Assembly (NCBI GenBank): GCA_025352865.1
Contig: JANXSB010000607.1
Coordinates: forward strand, 1-6,612
Reading direction: 5' to 3'
DNA: 6,612 bases
DNA from: Chthoniobacter sp.
Lineage (GTDB): Bacteria; Verrucomicrobiota; Verrucomicrobiia; Chthoniobacterales; Chthoniobacteraceae
The notes below the pieces were generated by a model that was not told the DNA's origin, made no database searches, and saw only the letters and a list, made by a program, of their open reading frames with translations. The position numbers and the translations under genes were made by a program. Below, in pieces: positions 1 to 5,857 of the stretch (position 1 is its first letter; each line of letters begins with the position of its first letter).

Positions 1-23
1 ATGTGTCTCCATATGGAAACCCG

Positions 24-1223
24 ATGATAACAGAAGCCGAATTGCTGACGTTGATGGCAGCCCTCGAATCCGACCGGACCGAGCGTACAATTTCGATAAC
101 AGACACCACAAAGTTTCGGGAAGCCATTTGCGCGTTCTCGAACGACTTCCCCAACCACCGAAAGCCGGGCTTTCTACTTTTGGGTGTGCATGACAAAAGC
201 GGTCTTGCGTGTGGACTGAAAGTCACTGACGAACTTCTGAGAAATCTTGCCGGTTTGCGACAAGATGGGGAGATCTTGCCATCACCTGCAATGGAGGTTT
301 ACAAAATCACACTTTCAGATGGCAGCGGTGACGTTCTCGTCGTTGAAGTTCATCCATCAGACATTCCGCCGATTCAATATAGAGGGCGCGTCTGGATTAG
401 GGTCGGGCCACGAAAGGCCGTTGCTAACGAGGGCGAGGAGCGAATTCTCTCCGAGCGCAGAGTTGCAACGGCAAAGACTTTCGATGCCCGAGCTTGTCCA
501 AATGCGTCTCTTGACGACTTAGCCTTGGATATTTTTCAAAATACTTATCGCAAGGAGGCAATCGCAGCTGATGTGCTGGCTTCGAACCATCGCGCAATTG
601 AGGAGCAACTCGCCGCATTACGCTTTTTTGACCTGCGCCACAATTGTCCGACAAACGCAGCCGTTTTGTTGTTTGGAAAGGATGCGCGCGCGATTATGCC
701 GGGCGCATACGTTCAATATCTGAAAATCGATGGAACCTCGCTCTCCGACGATGTTTCCGTATCCCGTGAGTTCGCCGGTGACCTGCTTACTCTTGCCCGT
801 GAACTAGATGCACTTCTGGAAGGCAGCTTATCCGAAAAGCCTGTTAGAACGAGTTCGTTGAGAGATGAGTTAATCTGGGATTACCCAAAACGCTCCGTTC
901 GTGAGATATTGATGAATGCTATTTGTCATCGCAGTTACGAATCAAACTCGCCGGTAAGGTTTTATCGCTTCACTGATCGTATAGAGATTCAAAATCCAGG
1001 TGGACTTTACGGCGATGCATCACCAGAAAATTTTCCTCGCTGCACGGACTACCGAAACCCAGTGTTGGCCGAAGCGCTCAAGATTCTGGGTTATGTGAAC
1101 CGTTTTGGGAGGGGCGTGATTGATGCTCAAAATGCCCTTCTCGAGAATGGCAGCGCGCCTGCGAGCTTCGAGTTTCAACCGAATTTCGTCTCGGTAACGC
1201 TTCAGAAGCATTCAGGCACATGA
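24..1223 (+). CDS. AlbA_2 (Schlafen-type) domain protein with C-terminal GHKL-like ATP-binding region
   Basis: The 399-residue protein has two parts. Residues 1-150 match the AlbA_2/Schlafen-type N-domain (COG2865-like): an ESDRTER segment (15-21), a conserved block FREAICAFSND (31-41) followed by PGFLLLGVHD (48-57), and a beta hairpin ending GRVWIRVGPR (121-130). Residues 280-399 resemble the HATPase_c_4 region: an N-box-like REILMNAICHRSY (293-305, N298), DRIEIQNPGGLYG (318-330), and YRNPVLAEALK then GYVNRFGRGV (343-365). No C-terminal winged helix follows, although many relatives have one. Family members are annotated as ATP-binding proteins or putative regulators; their biochemical role is mostly unknown. 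I chose ATG at 24 because family members typically begin just before the ExELLxLxxxLESDR segment. GTG at 3 is in frame and adds 7 residues, and a start upstream of the window cannot be excluded. The stop overlaps the next start (ATGA), so it is probably translationally coupled to the ParA gene. G+C is clearly lower than downstream genes. Confidence 0.87.
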   Translation: MITEAELLTLMAALESDRTERTISITDTTKFREAICAFSNDFPNHRKPGFLLLGVHDKSGLACGLKVTDELLRNLAGLRQDGEILPSPAMEVYKITLSDGSGDVLVVEVHPSDIPPIQYRGRVWIRVGPRKAVANEGEERILSERRVATAKTFDARACPNASLDDLALDIFQNTYRKEAIAADVLASNHRAIEEQLAALRFFDLRHNCPTNAAVLLFGKDARAIMPGAYVQYLKIDGTSLSDDVSVSREFAGDLLTLARELDALLEGSLSEKPVRTSSLRDELIWDYPKRSVREILMNAICHRSYESNSPVRFYRFTDRIEIQNPGGLYGDASPENFPRCTDYRNPVLAEALKILGYVNRFGRGVIDAQNALLENGSAPASFEFQPNFVSVTLQKHSGT

Positions 1224-2194
1224 ATACCCTCGCTTTTTTTAACAACAAGGGCGGTGTCGGCAAGACTACGCTGGCTTACCATGTCTCTTGGATGCTTGCC
1301 GACCTTGGGCGGAGGGTTCTTGTGGTTGATCTCGATCCTCAATCCAACATGACGTCGATGTTTTTGAACGAACGCCGACTTGAACAAATCTGGGATCCAG
1401 ATGTGAGTAGCGGACAAAGTGTAATGGGTGCACTTGAGCCATTGATCAACGGAACTGGTGACATCAAAGAGCCGCACGTTGAGCGTATCAACTCGCGCCT
1501 CTATTTAGTCCCAGGCGATTTACTGCTGTCGGGGTATGAAGCTGAATTGTCTGAGGCGTGGGGAAATTGCCTTGACCGACGCCAACCTGCCTTTCGCCAT
1601 ACCTCTGCGTTTCACAGAATCGCGGAAATGGCTGCGCAAAAAACGCAAGCTGAAATCGTAATTATGGACGTTGGTCCGAACTTCGGAGCGATTAACCGTT
1701 CAGCATTAATTTCCGCCACGCACGTATTAGTACCGCTGGCTCCTGACCTTTTCTCACTTCAGGGATTAAGGAATCTCGGCCCAACCCTGCGTCAGTGGCG
1801 AGATGAGTGGAATGATCGTAAATCACGCAATCCAGCTAAAGAGCTTTCATTACCCACGGGGGAGATCAATCCTATTGGATACGCAATTCTTCAATTCGGT
1901 GTTCGAGACAACCGTCCGGTAAAAGCGTATGACCGGTGGGTGTCGAAGATTCCAGATACCTACCACCGTTCTGTCTTGGGGGACGGTGCGAAAGTGGAGT
2001 CGATCGAAACAGACCCAAGTTGCTTAGGCTTGGTGAAACACTATCGGAGCTTGGTTCCTCTTGCGATGGAAGCAAGGAAGCCCATTTTCCACCTCAAAGC
2101 CGCCGATGGCGCCATCGGTGCCCATTACGAGGCCGTTCAACAATGTGGAACGGCGTTCCGGGAGCTTACGGAAAAGATTCTCGAGAGAATTTGA
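1220..2194 (+). CDS. ParA/MinD-family deviant Walker ATPase, orphan (no ParB)
   Basis: The 324-residue protein begins directly with the P-loop strand. Its deviant Walker A is KGGVGKTT (10-17, signature Lys10 and Lys15). Walker A' is VDLDPQSN (36-43, D37 and D39). The Walker B-like strand is VIMDVGPNFG (147-156, D150), where VGPN replaces the usual TPP of chromosomal ParA/Soj. VPLAPDLFSLQGLRNL (171-186) is the usual strand and helix after it. The C-terminal tail has DGAIGAH (296-302) and ends in a helix, which I recognise from a widespread family of about 300-330 residues that is separate from Soj/ParA. Such ATPases dimerise on ATP and bind non-specific DNA or membranes; which applies here is unknown. 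There is no N-terminal HTH and no ParB, parS-like array or rep gene nearby, so chromosome or plasmid partition is unlikely. The start lies in the ATGA overlap with the upstream AlbA_2 gene. Base composition matches that partner and differs from the genes that follow. Confidence 0.92.
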   Translation: MNTLAFFNNKGGVGKTTLAYHVSWMLADLGRRVLVVDLDPQSNMTSMFLNERRLEQIWDPDVSSGQSVMGALEPLINGTGDIKEPHVERINSRLYLVPGDLLLSGYEAELSEAWGNCLDRRQPAFRHTSAFHRIAEMAAQKTQAEIVIMDVGPNFGAINRSALISATHVLVPLAPDLFSLQGLRNLGPTLRQWRDEWNDRKSRNPAKELSLPTGEINPIGYAILQFGVRDNRPVKAYDRWVSKIPDTYHRSVLGDGAKVESIETDPSCLGLVKHYRSLVPLAMEARKPIFHLKAADGAIGAHYEAVQQCGTAFRELTEKILERI

Positions 2195-2208
2195 GGGACG
2201 TTCGCGGG

Positions 2209-2676
2209 ATGAAACCAGTGACCGGTTATCACCTCATCGGGCCGGATGACTTGCAGTGGCGTCCGTCGAATTTGATGCGCATCCCGAACGCGGATTTTCT
2301 GGAACGGACGGGAGGCGAGAACCTGGGCGCGCGGCTGTGGCGGTTGCCGCCGGGGAGCGCGAACACGCTGCACCAGCACATCCGGCAGGAGGAGTTTTAC
2401 TTCGTGCTCGAAGGCGTGGGACGGATGCGCGTGGGCGGGGAGACGCTGACGGTGCCGAAGCACGGCGGCGTGCTGGTGGGGCCGGAGCAGTTGCGGCAGG
2501 TCTTCAACGACACGGACGCCGAGACGCTCTGGCTGATCGTCGGCGCACCGGAGGAACCGGAATTCCTCCAAGGCTCGAAATCCCAGATGGACCTCTCGCT
2601 CATCTACCCGCAGGACCCGACGCAACTCCCGCCAGAACTCGCCGGCAAACCCTGGCCGCCGGACGAGGTGCGCTGA
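2209..2676 (+). CDS. Cupin-domain protein
   Basis: A 155-residue single-domain cupin. Cupin motif 1 is recognisable: PGSANTLHQHIRQEEFYFVLEG (48-69), with H55, H57 and E61/E62 as metal-ligand candidates and G69 closing the motif. Motif 2 is GETLTVPKHG then VGPEQLRQVFN (77-100); the position where the third His ligand usually sits (four before Asn100) is an Arg. As far as I recall, the PEQLRQVFND form is shared by this subfamily, so it is probably not a mutation, but the metal site would be incomplete by the classical pattern. The tail is proline-rich (PQDPTQLPPEL). Substrate and reaction cannot be told. ATG at 2209 is chosen because the family-like sequence starts right there; the in-frame extension upstream overlaps the ParA gene and looks like nonsense. 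The start lies 14 nt after the ParA stop with no clear Shine-Dalgarno sequence. GC content matches the downstream genes, so it is probably native and its original promoter may have been displaced. Confidence 0.88.
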   Translation: MKPVTGYHLIGPDDLQWRPSNLMRIPNADFLERTGGENLGARLWRLPPGSANTLHQHIRQEEFYFVLEGVGRMRVGGETLTVPKHGGVLVGPEQLRQVFNDTDAETLWLIVGAPEEPEFLQGSKSQMDLSLIYPQDPTQLPPELAGKPWPPDEVR

Positions 2677-2724
2677 GCAGCGGCACTTGTCGGCGATCGT
2701 GGCGCTGGCAGGACCGGGTGTTAG

Positions 2725-2741
2725 TTTGCCATGCGGGCAAA
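2725..2741. other. Short perfect inverted repeat in cupin-VOC gap
   Basis: TTTGCC and GGCAAA form a perfect 6-bp inverted repeat around a 5-nt spacer in the 83-nt gap before the VOC gene. There is no T-run after it, so it is not an obvious terminator. It lies about 20-35 nt upstream of the VOC start and could be an operator, a leader hairpin or chance. Confidence 0.2.
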
Positions 2742-2759
2742 GGCGGCGGAAAAGAGGGC

Positions 2760-3257
2760 ATGAGCACCGCACCGATTCATCCCGCCGTCCGCATTGGCCA
2801 TGTGCATTTGAAGGTGGCGGATTTGGAGCGGGCACTTGGTTTTTACCGGGACGTGCTCGGCTTTGCACTAACCCAGCGGCTCGGGGCTTCGGCGGCGTTT
2901 CTTTCGGCGGGTGGGTATCATCATCATATCGGGCTCAATACTTGGGAGAGCGCGGGCGCGCGCGCGCCGGCACCGGGGACGACGGGGCTGTTTCATGTGG
3001 CGATCCTTTACCCGACGCGGGCGGAGCTGGGCGATGCGTTGCGGCGGCTGATCGCGGCGGGCATCGCGCTCGATGGCGCGGCGGATCATGGCGTGAGTGA
3101 AGCGCTGTATCTGCGCGATCCGGACGACAACGGCGTGGAGTTGTATTGGGATCGACCGGTGGAAGCCTGGCCGCGAACGCCGGATGGCGGGCTAGCGATG
3201 TTCACGAAGCCGCTCGATTTGCAGGCGCTGATCGAGGCAGCGGAGCCGCGGGAGTGA
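2760..3257 (+). CDS. VOC-superfamily protein, catechol-2,3-dioxygenase/glyoxalase-like (CatE-like)
   Basis: A 165-residue protein made of two beta-alpha-beta-beta-beta modules of the vicinal oxygen chelate fold. Module 1 opens with IGHVHLKVADLERALGFYRD (12-31) and reaches YHHHIGLNTW (53-62). Module 2 opens with GLFHVAILYPTRAEL (76-90) and ends LRDPDDNGVELYWDRP (118-133). Candidate metal ligands are H14, one of H54-H56, H79 and E127. The overall pattern resembles COG2514 (CatE-like) proteins, which include extradiol ring-cleavage dioxygenases, but many members are uncharacterised, so the substrate is unknown. The C-terminal segment, with WPRTPDGGLAMFTKPLD (137-153), is also typical of that group. 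ATG at 2760 follows a GAGGG-like purine stretch at 2754-2758. A longer in-frame reading upstream to 2256 is just a shadow of the cupin gene. It is on the same strand as the cupin with an 83-nt gap, so they may share a transcript. Confidence 0.88.
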   Translation: MSTAPIHPAVRIGHVHLKVADLERALGFYRDVLGFALTQRLGASAAFLSAGGYHHHIGLNTWESAGARAPAPGTTGLFHVAILYPTRAELGDALRRLIAAGIALDGAADHGVSEALYLRDPDDNGVELYWDRPVEAWPRTPDGGLAMFTKPLDLQALIEAAEPRE

Positions 3258-3334
3258 TGCGCGGCTTGTCAGGTTCATCGAAGCAGGGATTGCCAAGATG
3301 GGCTGCTTGCCTCCACACTCATCCCATCCATCCT

Positions 3335-3937
3335 ATGAAAACCCTCCACTCCACTTTTTCACCTCTGCCTTCGATCAAAAGCATTTTCACCGCCGTTCTT
3401 TTCTGCGTGCTATCGGCTGCGGGCATGGCCGAACCCGTCAAGAGCCTGCTTCCGGCCTTTGGCAATGAAGGCGCGGACTTTACCAACAAGGCGCAGAACA
3501 GCCATGTCGTGAAGGGTTGGCTGCCGACGGACTGGAAGGACAATACCGAATGGGCGGCGGTCACGGCGACTTACACGAAGCTCACCGATGCGCCGGACAA
3601 AGCGGCGGGCGCGGTGCGGATCAAGGTGGAGAAGGTGGATGAGGGGCAGCTCCAGCTCACGACCTTCCAGGGAAATCAAAAGTATAAGAAGGGCACCCGC
3701 TACCTCGTGACCGGCTGGGTGCGCAGTCCCGATAAGACCAGCGTGAAGCTCGGCGCGCGGCAGAAGGGGGATCCTTACGAGTTCTACCACGAAGAGGAAC
3801 TGACCGCCGGGCCGGAGTGGAAGCGTTTCGAGTTCGCCTTTACGCCGGCGATGGATTTCGAGGCGTACATAATGTTCGTCTTACGCGAGGCGGGGACGGT
3901 GGATGTGGCCGGAGTAGTGGTGGTGGAAAAGCCGTAG
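3335..3937 (+). CDS. Secreted single-domain protein, carbohydrate-binding/jelly-roll-like
   Basis: The 200-residue protein starts with a signal peptide: basic N-region (K3, K15), hydrophobic core IFTAVLFCVLSAAG (17-30), and a likely signal peptidase I site after GMA (residue 32). The C14-like lipobox context is absent, so it is probably not a lipoprotein. The mature part (about 168 residues) is rich in beta strands: VRIKVEKVDEGQLQLTTFQ (94-112), GTRYLVTGWVRS (120-131), TSVKLGARQKG (135-145), WKRFEFAFTPAMDFEAYIMFVL (162-183) and a terminal VDVAGVVVVEKP (189-200). This order, with 'tolvggwvr' and 'ewkrfefaft' type strands, is like CBM4/9 or galactose-binding jelly-roll domains that are frequent in Verrucomicrobiota secretomes. 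No catalytic domain is attached, so it may bind glycans or another surface ligand. ATG 3335 is preceded by a pyrimidine-rich leader without Shine-Dalgarno; the reading extends upstream in frame, but only as a shadow of the VOC gene. Confidence 0.75.
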   Translation: MKTLHSTFSPLPSIKSIFTAVLFCVLSAAGMAEPVKSLLPAFGNEGADFTNKAQNSHVVKGWLPTDWKDNTEWAAVTATYTKLTDAPDKAAGAVRIKVEKVDEGQLQLTTFQGNQKYKKGTRYLVTGWVRSPDKTSVKLGARQKGDPYEFYHEEELTAGPEWKRFEFAFTPAMDFEAYIMFVLREAGTVDVAGVVVVEKP

Positions 3938-3943
3938 AGGATG

Positions 3944-3968
3944 GAGGGCAGCACGTCGGCCTGCCCTC
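3944..3968 (+). terminator. GC hairpin just after the secreted-protein gene, possible terminator
   Basis: GAGGGCAG (3944-3951) and CTGCCCTC (3961-3968) form a perfect 8-bp stem with a 9-nt loop, starting 7 nt after the stop codon. The position fits a terminator for the upstream gene, but no T-run follows, so it may instead be a 3'-end stabilising hairpin or part of a dispersed intergenic repeat. Confidence 0.4.
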
Positions 3969-4144
3969 TGGCACTTTGCGTGAGAGCCTGCACTCTCGCG
4001 AGGGCGCAGCCGGGTTGCACCGTTTTTGATGGGTTCATAGGTGTTCGTTGAATGGGGGAGCGTCAGTGGCGGGCATCCGTTTGGCTATGGATGTGCGAGG
4101 CCCGCGAGATTGCGCGGCGGGTCCGACCGGGGCTGGGAAATTGT

Positions 4145-4162
4145 CGTAACAAAACTGTTACG
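4145..4162. other. Small TA-rich hairpin in the convergent gap
   Basis: CGTAAC, loop AAAACT, GTTACG: a 6-bp perfect stem. On the + strand it is followed by TTTCT and on the - strand by ACAATTT, so it could be a weak bidirectional terminator. The stem is short and AT-rich, so confidence is low. Confidence 0.25.
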
Positions 4163-4340
4163 TTTCTCCCGAACGAACATCCCTCCCCTGCCCCGTCGTT
4201 CGCAAGCAGGGTGCCGGGCGATTTCACTCCTCGGTGCTACCCATCTCGGTCTTGTTTTCGCGCGCTTGCCGAGGCCGGGGTTAGGGCTGGCGCAGGTCTT
4301 AAACGATCACGGGTTCACGCCACCCAGTTCACGCACCCCG

Positions 4341-5282
4341 TCAAAACAATTCGCCTTGCGCGGGAGACGAGAGGGAAACCGAGGCCGGTGCGGAGGGCTG
4401 GGCGCGGGTGGCTTCGGCGCGGACTTCGGCGAGGAGGCCCTTGAATTCGCACTTTTCCAGTTCGGCGGCGAGTTCGGCGGGGCGCGGGCGGATGAGCATG
4501 TCGTCGAGCGCAGCGGGGAGCGGGAGGTCGAGGTCGAGGCGGACCATTTCGCGGTTCTGCTCGATCTGCGGGCGGGCCACTTTGAGCTTTTCGCGGATGC
4601 GTTCGTTTTTCACGGCATCGAGGTCGGCGAGGAGCGCGTCGAGGGAGCCGTGGGTGGCAAGGAGGGTGGCGGCGCCTTTGGGGCCGAGGCCGGGGACGCC
4701 GGGGATGTTGTCCGCGCTGTCGCCGATGAGGGCGAGCACGTCGGCGATTTGTGGCGGGGTGACGTTCCACTTTTTCCGCACGGCCTCAGCGCCGAGCAGG
4801 GCAAAAGAATCCGTCGGCGAGGCGAGGTCGGTCTTGTTCGTGGAATAGACTTTCACGTGCTCGTTCACGAGTTGGAAAAGGTCTTTGTCGTTGGTGGCGA
4901 GGACGACGGAATCGCCGCGGGCGCGGGCGGCGACGGCGTAGGAGGCCATGAGGTCGTCGGCCTCGGTGTCGGGCAGCGAGAGGCTGGCGAAGCCGAGGAG
5001 GGGGACGAGATTCTGGATGAAGGTGAGCTGCGGGCGCATGGTGTCGGGCATCTCGGCGCGCTGCTGTTTGTAGGCGGGTTGGAGGGCGACACGGCGCTGC
5101 GGCATGCCCATGTCCCAGACGACTGCGCCGAGATCGGGCGCGAGGTCTTTAACCATGCGGCGGACGGTTTTGACGAAGCCGTAAATGGCGTTGACGGGGA
5201 CGCCCTGCGAGGTGGTGAGGTCGCGGATGGCGAAGAAGGAGCGATAGACGTAGTAGTGGCCGTCAATGAGGAGGAGCTTCAT
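4341..5282 (-). CDS. Stand-alone 5'-3' exonuclease / flap endonuclease (PolA N-domain type)
   Basis: The 313-residue protein matches the 5'-nuclease domain of DNA polymerase I, here without a polymerase. It would cut RNA or DNA 5' flaps in replication and repair. Metal-binding acids of the family are all visible: D7 (LLLIDGH), D57 (VVWDMG), E107/D109/D110 (TEADD), D132/D134 (TNDKD) and D188/D191 (GDSADN). YKQQR (71-75) matches the conserved YKxxR helix segment. The helix-3-turn-helix DNA-binding motif follows in NIPGVPGLGPKGAATLL (192-208). The C-terminal end (about 291-313) is a low-complexity Ala/Ser/Pro tail. Length is close to other single-domain members (about 250-320). ATG at 5282 starts exactly at the conserved first strand; the in-frame extension to 5507 translates the palindromic repeat and part of the terminator and is not protein. 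The leader upstream of the start is pyrimidine-rich (CCCTCCC) with no Shine-Dalgarno. It lies downstream of a strong terminator, so it should have its own promoter, which I could not locate. Whether a full-length polA exists elsewhere in the genome cannot be seen. Confidence 0.95.
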   Translation of the reverse strand: MKLLLIDGHYYVYRSFFAIRDLTTSQGVPVNAIYGFVKTVRRMVKDLAPDLGAVVWDMGMPQRRVALQPAYKQQRAEMPDTMRPQLTFIQNLVPLLGFASLSLPDTEADDLMASYAVAARARGDSVVLATNDKDLFQLVNEHVKVYSTNKTDLASPTDSFALLGAEAVRKKWNVTPPQIADVLALIGDSADNIPGVPGLGPKGAATLLATHGSLDALLADLDAVKNERIREKLKVARPQIEQNREMVRLDLDLPLPAALDDMLIRPRPAELAAELEKCEFKGLLAEVRAEATRAQPSAPASVSLSSPAQGELF

Positions 5283-5332
5283 GGGAGGGTTTGAAAGGTG
5301 GGTGCGACACTCGGAGCGGCGCGCTTTTTTTA

Positions 5333-5420
5333 ACCACGGATGACGCGGATTACACGGATTACACGGATTACACGGATTATTTAGAAACCAGAAATCCGTG
5401 TAATCCGTGCAATCCGTGGT
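5333..5420. repeat. Palindromic intergenic element built of 9-nt units (ACACGGATT)
   Basis: The left arm contains three exact tandem copies of ACACGGATT (5352-5360, 5361-5369, 5370-5378), preceded by two degenerate copies (5334-5351). The right arm carries three copies in reverse orientation (5393-5419, AATCCGTGN). The outer 28 nt of each arm (5333-5360 and 5393-5420) are complementary at 25 of 28 positions, so the element can form a long hairpin or cruciform. Translation in its frames gives TDYTDY and NPCNPC, strings I recognise from spurious ORFs in Verrucomicrobiota, Planctomycetota and relatives, so this is probably one copy of a dispersed family. It lies between the exonuclease start and the upstream terminator. 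It has no spacers, so it is not a CRISPR array. Confidence 0.9.
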
Positions 5421-5481
5421 CAAAAAATCATCGTCTCTTAAGTCGGGAACTTGCGCCGGAAAACGTGCGGCGGGCGTGGAC

Positions 5482-5532
5482 AAAAAAATGGCGCTGCGGA
5501 GCGACATCAGCCGTCGCCTTTCCGCAGCGCCA
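5482..5532 (-). terminator. Strong Rho-independent terminator of the pheT/6S-like RNA unit
   Basis: Read on the - strand, TGGCGCTGCGGA and TCCGCAGCGCCA form a perfect 12-bp stem, topped by a second 5-bp stem (GCGAC/GTCGC, 7-nt loop), and the 3' side runs straight into seven T residues (A-run 5482-5488 on the + strand). The + strand direction has only a broken A/T stretch after the stem, so the terminator works on the - strand. It lies about 8 nt beyond the closing stem of the structured RNA and isolates the exonuclease gene from pheT transcription. Confidence 0.92.
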
Positions 5533-5539
5533 AATTAAA

Positions 5540-5720
5540 TTGCCCCGCTCGTGCCGTCCGGAAGGAGCTCCACGTTCCCCCTAAGGTTAACGGGCGGCGA
5601 CCTGGGACGGGCCTCGATCTTCCTAGAAAGGCATGATCTAAAACCGCCCACCCCGGCCTCCTGAGTTGATGTTAATACCGGATCGGGATTTCCATCCTTT
5701 GGTCGAACACAGCAGGGCAA
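5540..5720 (-). ncRNA. ssrS: Probable 6S RNA (ssrS), downstream of pheT
   Basis: 6S RNA binds RNA polymerase sigma70-type holoenzyme by mimicking an open promoter. Here the ends of a 181-nt minus-strand segment pair: TTGCCC at the 5' end with GGGCAA at the 3' end, continued by TGCT/AGCG and GTG/CAC across a one-base bulge. Further in, AAGGA pairs with TCCTT, then large unpaired stretches (a candidate central bubble) precede an apical stem GGGCGG/CCGCCC with an inner GATC/GATC helix and a CCT-TTCT-AGG loop. Length (about 180-200 nt is usual), overall rod shape with a central open region, a terminator immediately downstream and location just after pheT all fit 6S RNA; in many bacteria ssrS sits next to zapA, itself often next to pheT. 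No coding sequence explains the segment. I found no decisive primary-sequence match, so another structured RNA or a long leader for the downstream region remains possible. Ends are approximate. Confidence 0.62.
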
Positions 5721-5857
5721 ATTGGGTGTGAAGGGCGGAGCGCGCGGGCGCTGCGCCGGTCACAAAAAATTGGGAAAGAACTGCGCGGCTGCCACGCCTG
5801 TTGCTGGTGGGGAGTTTGGGTTTCGCGATGCGGATGTCAACACCGATGCGCGAAGAT

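Larger units (their letters stand above)
1..2194 (+). other. Lower-GC two-gene accessory module
   Basis: Both genes here are visibly poorer in G+C (near half by eye, with many A/T third positions) than everything from 2209 onward, which has G/C at most third positions. The shift is abrupt, falling in the 14-nt gap between the ParA stop and the cupin start. Together with the orphan ParA and the AlbA_2 partner this suggests horizontal acquisition. I see no integrase, transposase, tRNA or flanking direct repeat; the left boundary lies outside the window. The module extent is therefore an inference. Confidence 0.45.
3938..4340. other. Non-coding gap between convergent genes
   Basis: About 400 nt separate the secreted protein (+) from the exonuclease (-), whose 3' ends face each other. 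No credible gene is seen; reading frames through it are shadows or lack family-like sequence. It contains a GC hairpin (3944-3968), a small GAGAG/CTCTC hairpin (3982-3997) overlapping the 8-nt palindrome CTCGCGAG, a TA-rich hairpin (4145-4162), and an imperfect tandem duplication GTTCACGCCACCC / GTTCACGCACCCC near 4313-4340. Confidence 0.6.

Noticed and set aside
1220..2194. Chromosome or plasmid partition locus
   Set aside because: No ParB gene, parS-like inverted repeats, or replication genes nearby; the upstream partner is an AlbA_2 protein.
2256..2759. Long N-terminal extension of the VOC protein
   Set aside because: The extra residues are an out-of-frame reading of the cupin gene; the VOC fold begins just after ATG 2760.
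2137..2868. 243-residue minus-strand frame over the cupin gene
   Set aside because: Arg/Pro/His-rich composition typical of an antisense shadow, without domain motifs.
4041..5294. 417-residue open frame on the + strand opposite the exonuclease
   Set aside because: It is an antisense shadow of a GC-rich gene: Gly/Glu/Val-rich, no family-like motifs. The - strand reading has all conserved exonuclease residues.
5333..5420. CRISPR array
   Set aside because: Units are contiguous 9-mers with no spacers and the two halves are inverted.
5283..5507. 75-residue N-terminal extension of the exonuclease
   Set aside because: It translates the 9-nt repeat (TDYTDF, NPCNPC) and part of the terminator stem; the conserved first strand starts at ATG 5282.
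5550..5580. SRP (4.5S) RNA, because GTCCGGAAGGA occurs on the + strand
   Set aside because: The rest of the SRP helix 8 motif (GAAGCAGCC with the pairing strand) is absent, and folding and terminator direction favour the - strand.
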